Below are positions 1 through 8,645 of a DNA stretch of 37,990 nucleotides, piece after piece. The position numbers and the translations under genes were made by a program. The notes below the pieces were generated by a model that saw only the letters and a list, made by a program, of their open reading frames with translations, was not told the origin of the DNA and ran no database searches. Every line of letters begins with the position of its first letter. Position 1 is the first letter of the stretch. This DNA comes from an uncultured Mediterranea sp. (GTDB lineage: Bacteria; Bacteroidota; Bacteroidia; Bacteroidales; Bacteroidaceae): positions 1-37,990 of the forward strand of contig CAMACX010000028.1 of the NCBI GenBank assembly GCA_945831575.1, read 5' to 3'.

Positions 1-67
1 TCATAAATCTACCCTTAATCGTGTATTGGATGATAGTTGCGGATTTTAGGTTTCCTTTTGTGGGGGA

Positions 68-99
68 CAAAGATAGTGCAAGCCGAGTGAAAATGCAAA
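68..99 (-). promoter_or_regulatory. Promoter reading left out of the window
   Basis: Read on the minus strand, TTTG (96-99) is followed after 20 bp by TATCTTTG (68-75). This is the Bacteroidetes -33/-7 pattern with ideal spacing. A minus-strand ATG lies at 2-4, so this probably drives a gene whose coding region lies left of the window, divergent from the ATPase gene at 414. Confidence 0.6.
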
Positions 100-260
100 A
101 GAATGCTTGCATTATTTTCATTTCCGAGGTGTAGAGAAAGCGATGCCATAGCGAACCATTAACGGAGAAATAGCGGGAACCGAACGGAGAACAATCGAAC
201 ATCCATACCGACATTGGATTAAGAGGAAAATAGAGTAAATCAACAGCCTTTCATCATCTA
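100..260. other. Intergenic stretch with an ATPase 3'-end scar
   Basis: There is no gene here. From about 213 to 260 the sequence closely matches the 3' end of the ATPase gene at 7471-8541 and the bases after its stop (compare 8515-8563). It would encode a WIK-type C-terminus followed by TAG instead of TAA. A third copy of this tail lies at about 16200-16262. I read it as the remnant of an ATPase gene lost by deletion. Nothing recognisable is seen at 100-212. Confidence 0.5.
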
Positions 261-342
261 CATGTTGGAAAGGTGTATAAAATCGAGCGATTTCATGTTG
301 GAAAAGTGTAAGAATTACACTGAATTCATGTTGGAAAAGTGT
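261..342 (+). repeat. Three direct repeats, 33 bp apart, before an ATPase gene
   Basis: The 16-bp unit catgttggaaaagtgt occurs at 261-276 (one mismatch), 294-309 and 327-342, exactly 33 bp apart, just upstream of the promoter of the following ATPase gene. The same three-copy array with the same spacing is at 8564-8645. Position and phasing suggest a regulator binding array. That role is inferred. Confidence 0.75.
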
Positions 343-357
343 TATTTTGGAATATAA

Positions 358-389
358 TTTGCATAATTACAGTTGATAAGCTATATTTG
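358..389 (+). promoter_or_regulatory. Promoter of the DUF4143-type ATPase gene
   Basis: TTTG at 358-361 and TATATTTG at 382-389 are separated by 20 bp, matching the Bacteroidetes sigma-ABfr consensus. Transcription would start near 395, which makes the ATG at 414 the first usable start codon and excludes the longer open frame from 339. Confidence 0.7.
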
Positions 390-413
390 CAGAGAAATTA
401 TATCGCAACCATT

Positions 414-1778
414 ATGATTAGTCGGAAGATAGAAGAACGGATAAAGAACTTTCTCACACATGACAACAGAGCTTTGCTAGTAGAAGGAGCCCGTCAAACG
501 GGTAAGACCTACTCTATTCGCCGTGTTGGGAAGGAATGCTTTGAGCATTTTCTAGAAATTAATTTCTATGAGCAGCCCGAAGCTGTGAGCATGTTCCATG
601 ATGCGATGAATGCCCGGGAGTTGCTGCTTCGGCTATCTTTACTCTCCTCTGTTCCACTTGTTCCAGGCAAGACGCTCATCTTTTTCGATGAGGTGCAAGC
701 CTGTAGGGAAATAGTAACCCTTATTAAGTTCCTGGTGGATGAAGGCAGTTTCCGTTATGTAATGAGTGGATCGTTGCTTGGTGTTGAGCTCAAGGACCTG
801 CGTAGCGTTCCCGTTGGTTACTTGAGCATCATGGACATGTATCCATTGGATTTGGAGGAGTTTGCTACCGCCATAGGCATTGGTCCACAAGTCATAGACC
901 ACCTTTATGCTTCTCTTAAAGCAATGACACCCGTAGATGACTTCGTGCATAAGCGAATGTTGGATATGGTACGTCTCTACCTCATAATAGGAGGAATGCC
1001 AGCCGTAGTCCAACGCTACATAGAAACGAACAATCTTCAAGAGGTCAGTGCCTTGCAACGTGACATTATTCGCCTCTACCGTAAGGATATCAGCCAATAC
1101 GATCAGCAGAGCAAACTACGGATAGCAGAGGTTTTTGATTTGATTCCTTCCGAACTGAATGCAAAGAATAAACGCTTTATACTGAAATCTCTGAATGAGA
1201 AAAGCCGCTTCAGTTACTATGAAGATAGCTTTGTCTGGCTTAAAGAGGCAGGCGTGGCCATTCCGGTTTACAATGTGGAGGAACCCTCATTGCCCCTGTT
1301 GCTCAACAAACAGCGCAATCTCTTCAAATTGTTCCTCAACGATGTAGGCTTACTGGCTTGCATGTATGCAGGCGGATATCAAATGCAACTGCTGCTAAAC
1401 AATCTCACCATTAATTATGGGAGCGTCTTTGAGAATCTCGTGGCACAGGAGTTTTATGCTCATGGCTACGCAGGATTTGACCACGGCCTTTATTACTTTA
1501 ATAGCAAGAAGCAGGGTGAGCTTGATTTTGTGATTGAATCCGAGGGACACGTCATTCCTGTGGAGGTAAAGTCAGGCAAAGACTATCACCGCCATAATGC
1601 GTTGAGTAATGTGCTATCGACTCCTGCCTATGATATAAAGAAGGCCTATGTCCTCTGCCAGGATAACGTCAGCAGTAATGATAGAATCAGCTATCTACCC
1701 ATATATATGCTCATGTTCATCAAGCCCACCGATCTAGAGCAACCCATTTATTCATTTGACTTGACGGGGTTGCGGTAA
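414..1778 (+). CDS. AAA_14/DUF4143-family ATPase
   Basis: A 454-residue ATPase. The Walker A motif GARQTGKT is at residues 25-32 and a Walker B motif TLIFFDE ends at about residue 93. The C-terminal third is DUF4143-like with a PD-(D/E)xK-type core (D371 in ELDFVI, then E384-V-K386 in PVEVKSGK). These proteins are common, often multicopy and of unknown function in Bacteroidetes; nucleic-acid or NTP-dependent regulatory roles have been guessed. The start is set by the promoter at 358-389, because the frame stays open further upstream to 339 but would lie before the promoter. The gene is preceded by three 33-bp-spaced repeats and followed by a fused hipS/hipT scar. A sister copy of this module appears to have been deleted cleanly at 8665-8740. 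Confidence 0.85.
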   Translation: MISRKIEERIKNFLTHDNRALLVEGARQTGKTYSIRRVGKECFEHFLEINFYEQPEAVSMFHDAMNARELLLRLSLLSSVPLVPGKTLIFFDEVQACREIVTLIKFLVDEGSFRYVMSGSLLGVELKDLRSVPVGYLSIMDMYPLDLEEFATAIGIGPQVIDHLYASLKAMTPVDDFVHKRMLDMVRLYLIIGGMPAVVQRYIETNNLQEVSALQRDIIRLYRKDISQYDQQSKLRIAEVFDLIPSELNAKNKRFILKSLNEKSRFSYYEDSFVWLKEAGVAIPVYNVEEPSLPLLLNKQRNLFKLFLNDVGLLACMYAGGYQMQLLLNNLTINYGSVFENLVAQEFYAHGYAGFDHGLYYFNSKKQGELDFVIESEGHVIPVEVKSGKDYHRHNALSNVLSTPAYDIKKAYVLCQDNVSSNDRISYLPIYMLMFIKPTDLEQPIYSFDLTGLR

Positions 1779-1822
1779 TCTCCAGATGTTAATGCCGAGC
1801 GTACCTCAAAAAAGTCCCAACA

Positions 1823-1939
1823 GGAGCCAACCGGAAAGTCATCTGTCGTACGCTGAAGATTGACGAAGAGGACTATTTCGGACTCCTTACCGCCATGGCC
1901 AATCAGGATTTCATCGGTGCAGTACAACTAAAGAAATAA
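1823..1939 (+). pseudogene. 3' fragment of a HipS-like gene
   Basis: This stretch matches the last 39 or so codons of the HipS-like gene at 9139-9456, with one visible base difference, and ends at the same TAA. There is no start codon or promoter. It is joined on its left to an ATPase-tail sequence (about 1761-1822) that recurs at 8671-8740. It is the 5' part of a duplicated scar that continues into the hipT remnant at 1944. Confidence 0.8.
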
Positions 1940-1943
1940 AGCG

Positions 1944-2243
1944 ATGAAATGTCTTCATGTAGATGGAGATGACTTTGGACTTGATGGTGGATTGTCACCT
2001 CACATTGAAAAGAGCGATGTGATGGAAAGAACGGGACACCCTTGTCATATAGATTTTGAGCGGTTTGCAGAGCGAATTGGTTTACGGAAGCCCCGTATTC
2101 AGAGAATCGTGGCTAAATATATGCTATTACCTCCACAGGCACAGTTGTTGATAGGTCATAGCTACCTGAATGACAAAATGAAGCGCAACTACCTTCGGAT
2201 TGTCAACGAACGCATCAGCCGATTCGTCAGAGTGTCGGAGTAA
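1944..2243 (+). pseudogene. Internally deleted HipT/HipA-like kinase (copy 1)
   Basis: An intact 99-codon frame whose protein is identical to the one at 9461-9760. The first four residues (MKCL) look like a HipT start. They are joined directly to the C-terminal end of a HipA/HipT-type kinase (GDDFGLDGGLSPHIEKSD, then a helical tail). The catalytic kinase core that should lie between is absent, so kinase or toxin activity is not expected. Here it lacks hipB and most of hipS. It is convergent with the susD gene at 2313 and ends before a strong bidirectional hairpin. The family assignment rests on remembered HipT C-termini and the hipB-hipS context at 8921-9456. Confidence 0.65.
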
Positions 2244-2249
2244 AGAAAT

Positions 2250-2289
2250 AGCCCCATTTGCATCATATATCTGCAATGCAAATGGGGCT
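2250..2289. terminator. Bidirectional hairpin between hipT remnant and susD A
   Basis: A perfect 14-bp inverted repeat (agccccatttgcat at 2250-2263, complement at 2276-2289) with a 12-base loop. It separates two convergent genes, and T-rich sequence follows on both strands. Confidence 0.75.
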
Positions 2290-2312
2290 AAAGGTTTTCA
2301 GGTTTTAGTCAA

Positions 2313-3953
2313 TCAGTTCTGACCTCCTTCAAATACTTTCAGTTCATCATTATAGTCTGTTTCTGCCAAGGGCACCTCCCAAGTCCAGTTGTTGGCTCCA
2401 TTGGCAGGGATGGTCACGGCTGCTGCCGCGTGTGAGTTACCGCCCTGAGCATAGGTTGTACGTACAACAGGCAGATTCCAACGCTTGTAGTCACTCCAAG
2501 AACATTCGCCCCAAAGCTCCAGTTCGCGGTAATCCTTAATCTCGTTGAACAGATCTTCGCCAGTTTTTGCACAGGTGTATCCAGGGTTGCGGCCACTGCT
2601 GGCATTCAGTTCAACCAGCGAAGCTTGAGCTGCGGCTTCGTTGTTGAGGAAGTAGTTAGCCTCAGCCTCAATCAGCACCATTTCAGAAGTACGGATAAAG
2701 GGCAGGTAACCTACACCCGGAGTATCGAATACCCAGAACTTGAGTTGACCACCCAAATAGAAATAGCCAGATGCATAGGCGCGAGTCAGGCCGCTGGGAG
2801 TCATCTTTTGGCAATAAGCATCCACTTCATTCCACAGCGCATCATCGGTGAAGCCCATAATGCCATAAGTCTGCAGATAGGGATCAGGATTAGCGGCTGA
2901 CCAGTTGTAGTTGGGGAACTTATCCTCGGTGAGGAACAAAGCCTTACGGGCATCATTATCTGGAATGCGGTTAATCAGTTCACGACCGATAGCACCAGCT
3001 CCTGTAGGCTGACTGGAAGCGTAGTAGCCATTACAACTATATTGTGTGCCGTAGCTCCAATACCAGTTGTTCTCTTGCGCGCTGCCATATGATCCAAAAA
3101 TCCATTCGCTGGTGGGATTACAGAAACCAGCTTGATACTCTGCATTGGTCATCAGGGGATAGCCAACCTTTGCTTCCTTAGCTTCGCTCAATGCTTTGCT
3201 GTAATCCTGTTTAGTCAAAGCGGCACGTGCATAAACCGCGTGGGCTACGTTTGCATTGGTCATCCACACCTTGCCAGCTTCGCGATCCATGCCACTCTGT
3301 TGGAAGAGAGAGATGGCGTCATCACAATCTTTGTAAATCTGAGCATAGCATTCAGCCATGGTTGAATAGGGCAAACCACCGGTAGACTCATCCAGACGGA
3401 GCACTACACCACGGGCAGAACCGTTGCTTGAATCTTGCCATCTTACACAGTAATAGTGCATCAGTTTCTCGTAAGCGTAGGCGCGGAAGGTCAGAGCAGA
3501 CGCCTTGACAAACTGCTTTTCGCTATCCGTACCGGCAGCAGCGTCGATGTTGGCGATAATCGTATTGGCATTGCCAATCAGGGTATAGTAATAATACCAA
3601 GCATAAGAGTTATAGCTACTGCTGGTGCGGGCATTGAACTGTGCATTAATCAGCGGAGCCCATCCGGCTGCATAATAGTTGTACAGATAGTTCTGGCTGG
3701 GGTAGCACTCCATCTTGTTCATGATGTAGTTTTCACCGCAGAAACCCTGACTGAACATATACTGTTGAGTGGTCATGGTTCTGGCAATACCATTCAATGC
3801 CTTGATGGCATTCTCTGTAGAACCCACAGCGGTACCTGTACCTACCGACGAGGTGGGCAAGGTATCCAGATAATCAGAGCCACAAGACGAGGCGCTCAAA
3901 GCAAGTGCAGCTACACAGACGCCTGCATAAATGTTTCGGATATATTTTTTCAT
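2313..3953 (-). CDS. SusD/RagB-family lipoprotein, silent cassette A
   Basis: A 546-residue SusD-type nutrient-binding outer-membrane lipoprotein. The SPII signal ends at Cys24 (lipobox SASSC), followed by the typical TPR-rich alpha-helical SusD architecture and the C-terminal SusD region. It starts 25 bp after the stop of the susC body of cassette A and would be co-transcribed with it. Because that susC has no promoter or 5' end, this gene should be silent in the orientation shown. It should become active only if the shared susC promoter is inverted onto site 6929-6970. The substrate cannot be read from the sequence. Confidence 0.9.
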   Translation of the reverse strand: MKKYIRNIYAGVCVAALALSASSCGSDYLDTLPTSSVGTGTAVGSTENAIKALNGIARTMTTQQYMFSQGFCGENYIMNKMECYPSQNYLYNYYAAGWAPLINAQFNARTSSSYNSYAWYYYYTLIGNANTIIANIDAAAGTDSEKQFVKASALTFRAYAYEKLMHYYCVRWQDSSNGSARGVVLRLDESTGGLPYSTMAECYAQIYKDCDDAISLFQQSGMDREAGKVWMTNANVAHAVYARAALTKQDYSKALSEAKEAKVGYPLMTNAEYQAGFCNPTSEWIFGSYGSAQENNWYWSYGTQYSCNGYYASSQPTGAGAIGRELINRIPDNDARKALFLTEDKFPNYNWSAANPDPYLQTYGIMGFTDDALWNEVDAYCQKMTPSGLTRAYASGYFYLGGQLKFWVFDTPGVGYLPFIRTSEMVLIEAEANYFLNNEAAAQASLVELNASSGRNPGYTCAKTGEDLFNEIKDYRELELWGECSWSDYKRWNLPVVRTTYAQGGNSHAAAAVTIPANGANNWTWEVPLAETDYNDELKVFEGGQN

Positions 3954-3978
3954 TGTTGTTCTGTAATAGGATTAATGA

Positions 3979-6939
3979 TTAGAATTTCACATTCAAGCCA
4001 ACGTTATAGACACGGGCTGTTACGTAAGTGTTGTCAGAACCACCGCTGAATGAGTATTGCGGATTCAGTCCCTTGCGCGAAGTGATGGTGAAGAGGTTTT
4101 CTACACCGGCAGTCAGCGTCAGGCCCTGAACGCCCAAAGGCTTCAACCACTGTTTAGGCAGTGAATAACCTAAGCTCAGGTTCTTCATAACCAGGTATGA
4201 AGAGCTGGTTAACCAACGGTCGCTAGTCGAGTTATTATAGCTGCTGCGGTTGATGTCAATGGTAGGAATACCGTTTGGATCGATACGGTTGGCCGCAGAT
4301 TCACTCATACCTGCGGGTGCCTCTCTCCAAGAGTTCAGGATATCCTTGTGCAACGCGTCGGCCGACGAGGCTGTATTTGTACTCATCAAGCTTTGGTAGG
4401 TACCATCCATTGTCTTGCCACCCAGGCTGTAGGTGAACAGCGCATTCAGTGAAAAGCCCTTCCACTCCAGGTTTGAACGAACCGAGCCATAGACGTCGGG
4501 CAGAGCTGAGCCGGCCCAGTCGCGCTTAGCGTAAGTGGTGTCATAGGTATAATCCGTACCATTGATCGTAGCCAAGGCACCAGCATTTGAAGCGGCTTCT
4601 GCCTTTTCAGGATCGATGGTATAGAGTGCATTACCATTCAACTGGTCAACACCGACATAGTGATAGGTGTAGAATTCGTAGATGGAGTGACCCTCTGAGA
4701 AGTTCTGTGAACCGTTCAAGATGTCCTTGCCTTCAGGCAATTTAACAATCTTGTTTTTCAAGAAAGTGGCATCCAAACCAACATTCCATCTCAGTTTTCT
4801 GTTGGCAATGATATCATAATCCAGTGAGATTTCCCAACCGCGGTTGCTTACGGTACCGATGTTCTTCCACTGCGTCATGTTCTGCAAGCCTCCGTGAGGA
4901 TAAGAACCGGCAGACAGAGGCAAGCGAACCTCGAAAAGCAGGTCCTTTGAACGCTTGTCAAAATAGCCAATGCTGAAGTTCAGGCGGTCAAACAGACGGC
5001 CTTCTACGGCCAAATCAACTGTTTGCGTGGTCTCCCACTTGATATCAGGAGCTGCCAGAGCCTGCTTAATCAAAGCGGCCTCACCGGCATTCTTGTCAAT
5101 TTCATAAAGCGCCATATAGGCATAGAGACCTACAGCAGCATTGTTACCTACTTCACCATACGAAGCACGTACCTTCAGGGCATTCACCCAATCCACGTCT
5201 TGCAGGAAGGCTTCACGCTTAGCGTTCCAGCTAGCACCCAAAGAGAAGAAGTTACCCCAACGGTTATCGGGATGGAAACGGGAAGAACCGTCGCGACGGA
5301 AAGAACCCTCAACGAAGTATTTCTCATCATAGTTATAACGGGCACGAGCCAAATATGACTCTGTCTTATCCTCATCATCATAACCTTCGTAATAAGAGTT
5401 GGTCAGGAAGTTACCCAGCACCAGGTTGCCACTAACGGCCATACCGGTATTCATACCGCTGGTATATTTTTGCTCGTAGCTATAGTTTTCATGACCCATC
5501 ATCAAATCGATGTTGTGTACGCCATAGTTCTTGTTCCAAGTCAACAACTGCTGACCGGTAACTGTGGTGTATTGATAGGCTGAAGATGTGAAACGGCCAT
5601 TGTTGGTAGCACCGTCACCAATCACGGGGTTATCGAACTTCTGGTTATTCGTCGTACTATAGTTGACGTCACCCTTAACCGTTACGCCAAAGCCGTATGG
5701 CAAAGAAACCGTTGCAAAGGCTTGAGCGCCCAATACGTTACGAACGCTTTCTTGCTTGTTGTTTCGCAACTCATACGAAATGTTACGATTGTCAAGATAG
5801 GATGAAGTGGTATCGTAAATCTTTTCTCCAAATTCGTCCAACTGATATGAGCCGTCGGCATTATGCATGAAGAGGGGATAGATAGGTGCACGGAAGCGGT
5901 TAACATAGAACGGGTTAGAGTAGTAATTACTATAAGCGGATGAGTTATAGTTACGCTTTGCATGCTGGCCGTTCAAATTGATACCGGCCTTCAGCCACTT
6001 GTTCGGAGTGAAAGAGGTGTTGATACGTGCAGAATAACGCTCGTAGCCGGTGGTCTTGATGTAACCGTTCTCTTTCAGATAACCCACTGATGAGTAAACA
6101 GAGAGTTTCTCGCTTGACGTGCTACCAGAGAGGTTATACTCCTGACGGTGGCCATTGCGCTCGATATCCTTATTCCAATCCAAGTCATCATAGCCAGGGA
6201 GGACGTTAGCAACCAGCTTACCGTTGCTGTCAAACAGTGCATTATCGGCCTTGTCGAAGATATTTCTGTGGATGTAGTCTCCCACGATATGCTCGGTGGC
6301 ATAGGTAGCGGCAGCCGTAGCATCCAGGGCCATTGCACCAGTCATGGCGTAGTTCTTCAAGGCAGTCCACTGGGTTTCCATCCAATCCTTAATTTCAAGG
6401 CGTTCATATTCCGGCAGACCACGGTTATAGATACCTTGGTTTACCTGCAGGGTGATAGAGGGCTTGCCAGTACCGCGACCGCTCTTCGTAGTGATAAGCA
6501 CAACACCATTGGCAGCACGGTTACCATACAATGCAGACGAGGCGGCATCCTTCAGGATAGACATGCTTTCGATATCGTTAGAGTTGATTTCAGCGATATT
6601 TCCATCAAAAGGCACACCATCGACTACATACAAGGGGCTTGAAGCGCCACTGACCATGGTACCGAAACCACGCACGCGAATAGTAGGAGCGGTACCCGGC
6701 TCACCATAGGTATTGTTTACCTGTACACCAGGGGCAGAACCTTCCAAAGCACCGGTTACGCTGGTCGTGATACGTTTTTCAATCTTCTTAGAGTCAACAA
6801 CTGAAACAGAGCCAGTTAACGACTCTTTTTTAGCAGTACCATAGGCTACTACAACAACCTCTTCAATAAGCTCAGCATCAGGCTTCAGCATCACTTTCAT
6901 ATTGGCCTTAATAGCCACTTCTGCCTTCTGCATACCCAC
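3979..6939 (-). CDS. SusC-like TonB-dependent transporter body, silent cassette A
   Basis: A 986-codon frame from the first in-frame ATG. It carries the TonB-box-like EEVVVVAYGT region, the plug (YVVDGVPFDGNI, SILKDAASSALYGNRAANGVV) and a full beta-barrel ending in a terminal Phe. It lacks the signal peptide and the carboxypeptidase-regulatory-like N-domain. In-frame homology to the complete susC continues upstream to about 6970, then stops, and a TAA follows within a few codons. There is no promoter. The nominal ATG corresponds to an internal Met (VGMQK) of the full protein, so it is not a real start. I read this as an intact storage copy activated by site-specific inversion, not as a decayed gene. 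The order is susC then susD, with 25 bp between. Confidence 0.9.
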   Translation of the reverse strand: MGMQKAEVAIKANMKVMLKPDAELIEEVVVVAYGTAKKESLTGSVSVVDSKKIEKRITTSVTGALEGSAPGVQVNNTYGEPGTAPTIRVRGFGTMVSGASSPLYVVDGVPFDGNIAEINSNDIESMSILKDAASSALYGNRAANGVVLITTKSGRGTGKPSITLQVNQGIYNRGLPEYERLEIKDWMETQWTALKNYAMTGAMALDATAAATYATEHIVGDYIHRNIFDKADNALFDSNGKLVANVLPGYDDLDWNKDIERNGHRQEYNLSGSTSSEKLSVYSSVGYLKENGYIKTTGYERYSARINTSFTPNKWLKAGINLNGQHAKRNYNSSAYSNYYSNPFYVNRFRAPIYPLFMHNADGSYQLDEFGEKIYDTTSSYLDNRNISYELRNNKQESVRNVLGAQAFATVSLPYGFGVTVKGDVNYSTTNNQKFDNPVIGDGATNNGRFTSSAYQYTTVTGQQLLTWNKNYGVHNIDLMMGHENYSYEQKYTSGMNTGMAVSGNLVLGNFLTNSYYEGYDDEDKTESYLARARYNYDEKYFVEGSFRRDGSSRFHPDNRWGNFFSLGASWNAKREAFLQDVDWVNALKVRASYGEVGNNAAVGLYAYMALYEIDKNAGEAALIKQALAAPDIKWETTQTVDLAVEGRLFDRLNFSIGYFDKRSKDLLFEVRLPLSAGSYPHGGLQNMTQWKNIGTVSNRGWEISLDYDIIANRKLRWNVGLDATFLKNKIVKLPEGKDILNGSQNFSEGHSIYEFYTYHYVGVDQLNGNALYTIDPEKAEAASNAGALATINGTDYTYDTTYAKRDWAGSALPDVYGSVRSNLEWKGFSLNALFTYSLGGKTMDGTYQSLMSTNTASSADALHKDILNSWREAPAGMSESAANRIDPNGIPTIDINRSSYNNSTSDRWLTSSSYLVMKNLSLGYSLPKQWLKPLGVQGLTLTAGVENLFTITSRKGLNPQYSFSGGSDNTYVTARVYNVGLNVKF

Positions 6940-6970
6940 GAACGAAACTACTAGAGTTTTCGCCGAACTA
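6929..6970 (-). repeat. Inversion site A (shared susC sequence)
   Basis: 42 bp matching the complete susC at 18589-18630, in reverse orientation, with one visible mismatch at 6952. It contains imperfect inverted arms (cgaaaact and agtttcg) around a 5-bp centre, here ctagt instead of ctggt. Sequence similarity to the full gene drops sharply upstream of this block. It is the presumed crossover site for the recombinase at 16766-17935. Confidence 0.8.
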
Positions 6971-7384
6971 TGCGAATTGGATTATGTATTGATATACAGT
7001 TAGGTAGCTGTTGTCTCATGCTGAAATGAGGGAACTGTTTTACCCCGCTCAGAATACCTTCTCACGCGGGTCAGCGATGGATTATGCTACCCGTTTGCAC
7101 CCCGGTTGAACTATTTAACACACTTGTAATCAGCTGTATATAACACGAGATATACGGATTTCATGCTACCCGTTTGTACCCCGATTCATCTTGTTCATCG
7201 TATCTGTTGAGATATCTGATTGTATCTGCAAACTATTGTCTCTAATTCGATATTCTCCCTTGGATGGATATTCCTAGCGTACGGTTGTCTTGATTTATGA
7301 ACATTATTCATGGTTGTTCGGGGTATTTTAAACAACTTTGTTTTAAACAACCTTGTTTAATTAAGAAAAACGCGCTATCTTTTG
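6971..7384. other. Non-coding leader beside site A, homologous to the leader beside site B
   Basis: No gene is seen. The stretch is clearly homologous to 14242-14640: weakly near the crossover site, and very highly from about 7160 to 7380. It holds two 24-bp direct repeats, ATGCTACCCGTTTG followed by YACCCCGRTT, at 7084-7107 and 7163-7186 (79 bp apart). It also has two 15-bp repeats (ttttaaacaacNttg) at 7326-7355. The ATPase promoter seen at 14637 is broken here by one extra T (TATCTTTTG at about 7376), where the next module begins. Confidence 0.7.
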
Positions 7385-7420
7385 TCCTTACATTAATTTC
7401 AATATTTCAGATAAATACTT

Positions 7421-7428
7421 TATCTTTG
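7421..7428 (+). promoter_or_regulatory. -7 element of the ATPase gene at 7471
   Basis: TATCTTTG fits the Bacteroidetes -7 consensus; the -33 region (TTTC at 7397-7400) is weak. The same promoter segment, starting at the same TCCTTACATT boundary, is found without its gene at 15820-15904. The start at 7471 follows from this position. Confidence 0.65.
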
Positions 7429-7470
7429 CAGCGCATTGCGAAAATTATCGGAACGAAAATTATCGGAATT

Positions 7471-8541
7471 ATGGAAAACCCTTTTAAGTTCGGTACGGTC
7501 GTTGACTCACCGTACTTTACAGACAGAATAGAAGAGCTGGCTGCCGTCAAGCAAGCATTGAATAGCCGAAACCATCTTGTGGTGATAAGCCCCCGACGTT
7601 TCGGCAAGACCAGTCTTGTCAGAAAGGCCGTAGCCGAGTCTGCTAGGCCATTTATCTTCATAAACATGCAGCAGGTGACGTGCGTGGAGGATCTGGCTGC
7701 CATGATTCTGAAGGGCGTATTTCGCATCCATCCTCTTGAGCATATTAAGCATCTCTTTAGACACTTCCGCGTGATTCCCACCATATCCTCCAACCCCATG
7801 ACGGACAGTATAGATATCTCATTCCAGCCTACAGTACAGACTGACTTACTTATAGAGGATGCGTTAGGGCTTGTGGAAAGGGTGAGTGACGGTGACAGTC
7901 GTATCGTAGTTGTACTTGACGAGTTTCAGGAGGTTATGGGATTGGAGAAGAACATAGACAAGAAGTTGCGTGCCATCATGCAGGAGCAACAGCGTGTCAA
8001 CTATGTATTTCTGGGAAGTCAGGAATCCATGATGACACAGATATTTGAGCGCAAGAAGTCTCCATTCTATCATTTTGGTCAGTTGATGAGGCTGGAGAAG
8101 ATACCACGTCCGGATTTCTTCCTTTATATCATCTCCCGATTGGAGACACTCACCAGTGATAGCGATGCGATAGCTTGCAGCATTCTGGACGAGACCGACT
8201 GTCATCCCTACTATACCCAGCAACTCTCATCTGTTGTTTGGGACAGACTATATTATAAAAAGGAGGATGCATCAGCGGTTGTGACCAACGCCATCAGTCA
8301 ACTGGTCATGGCTCATGACCTGGACTTTGAGCGTTTGTGGCTTACGTTCAATAAGACCGACCGTAAGATGCTTCAGCTGCTTTGCAAAGGCCTGTCACCC
8401 TACGAACAACGCCAGATACCTACCAGTACCTCGTTTAGCGCCATCAAGCGTCTGATGCAAAACGGCTTCATCATCCGCACCGACTCCTATGCCATAGAAG
8501 ACCCCATCTTCCGTCATTGGATTAAGAAGAGAATGGAGTAA
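7471..8541 (+). CDS. AAA ATPase, archaeal-ATPase-like (ATPase_2 type)
   Basis: A 356-residue protein starting MENPFKFGTVV. The Walker A region SPRRFGKTSLV has G45-K46-T47, and the Walker B motif VVVLDEF has D150-E151. The C-terminal part resembles a winged helix (AIKRLMQNGFI, ending IFRHWIKKRME). This is the STAND-like PF01637 type, abundant in Bacteroidetes and of unknown function. The frame is open further upstream to 7297, but the promoter at 7421 favours the ATG at 7471. It is a paralogue of the ATPase at 14655-15818. Its tail and following repeats recur as scars at about 213-260 and 16200-16262, an internal fragment recurs at 8766-8822, and its promoter recurs at 15820-15904. This suggests an actively rearranging module. 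Confidence 0.85.
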   Translation: MENPFKFGTVVDSPYFTDRIEELAAVKQALNSRNHLVVISPRRFGKTSLVRKAVAESARPFIFINMQQVTCVEDLAAMILKGVFRIHPLEHIKHLFRHFRVIPTISSNPMTDSIDISFQPTVQTDLLIEDALGLVERVSDGDSRIVVVLDEFQEVMGLEKNIDKKLRAIMQEQQRVNYVFLGSQESMMTQIFERKKSPFYHFGQLMRLEKIPRPDFFLYIISRLETLTSDSDAIACSILDETDCHPYYTQQLSSVVWDRLYYKKEDASAVVTNAISQLVMAHDLDFERLWLTFNKTDRKMLQLLCKGLSPYEQRQIPTSTSFSAIKRLMQNGFIIRTDSYAIEDPIFRHWIKKRME

Positions 8542-8563
8542 ATCAATAACCTTTCATCATCTA

Positions 8564-8645
8564 CATGTTGGAAAAATGTATAAAATCGAGTGATTTCATG
8601 TTGGAAAAGTGTAAGAATTATGCTAAATTCATGTTGGAAAAGTGC
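8564..8645 (+). repeat. Second copy of the 3 x 33-bp repeat array
   Basis: Units related to catgttggaaaagtgt lie at 8564-8579, 8597-8612 and 8630-8645, again 33 bp apart. They match the array at 261-342, but no ATPase gene follows, because the gene downstream is deleted (see 8646-8822). Confidence 0.75.

Noticed and set aside
3435..4049. Plus-strand frame of 204 codons crossing the susD A start and susC A end
   Set aside because: It spans two real genes and their gap in antisense and shows no domain.
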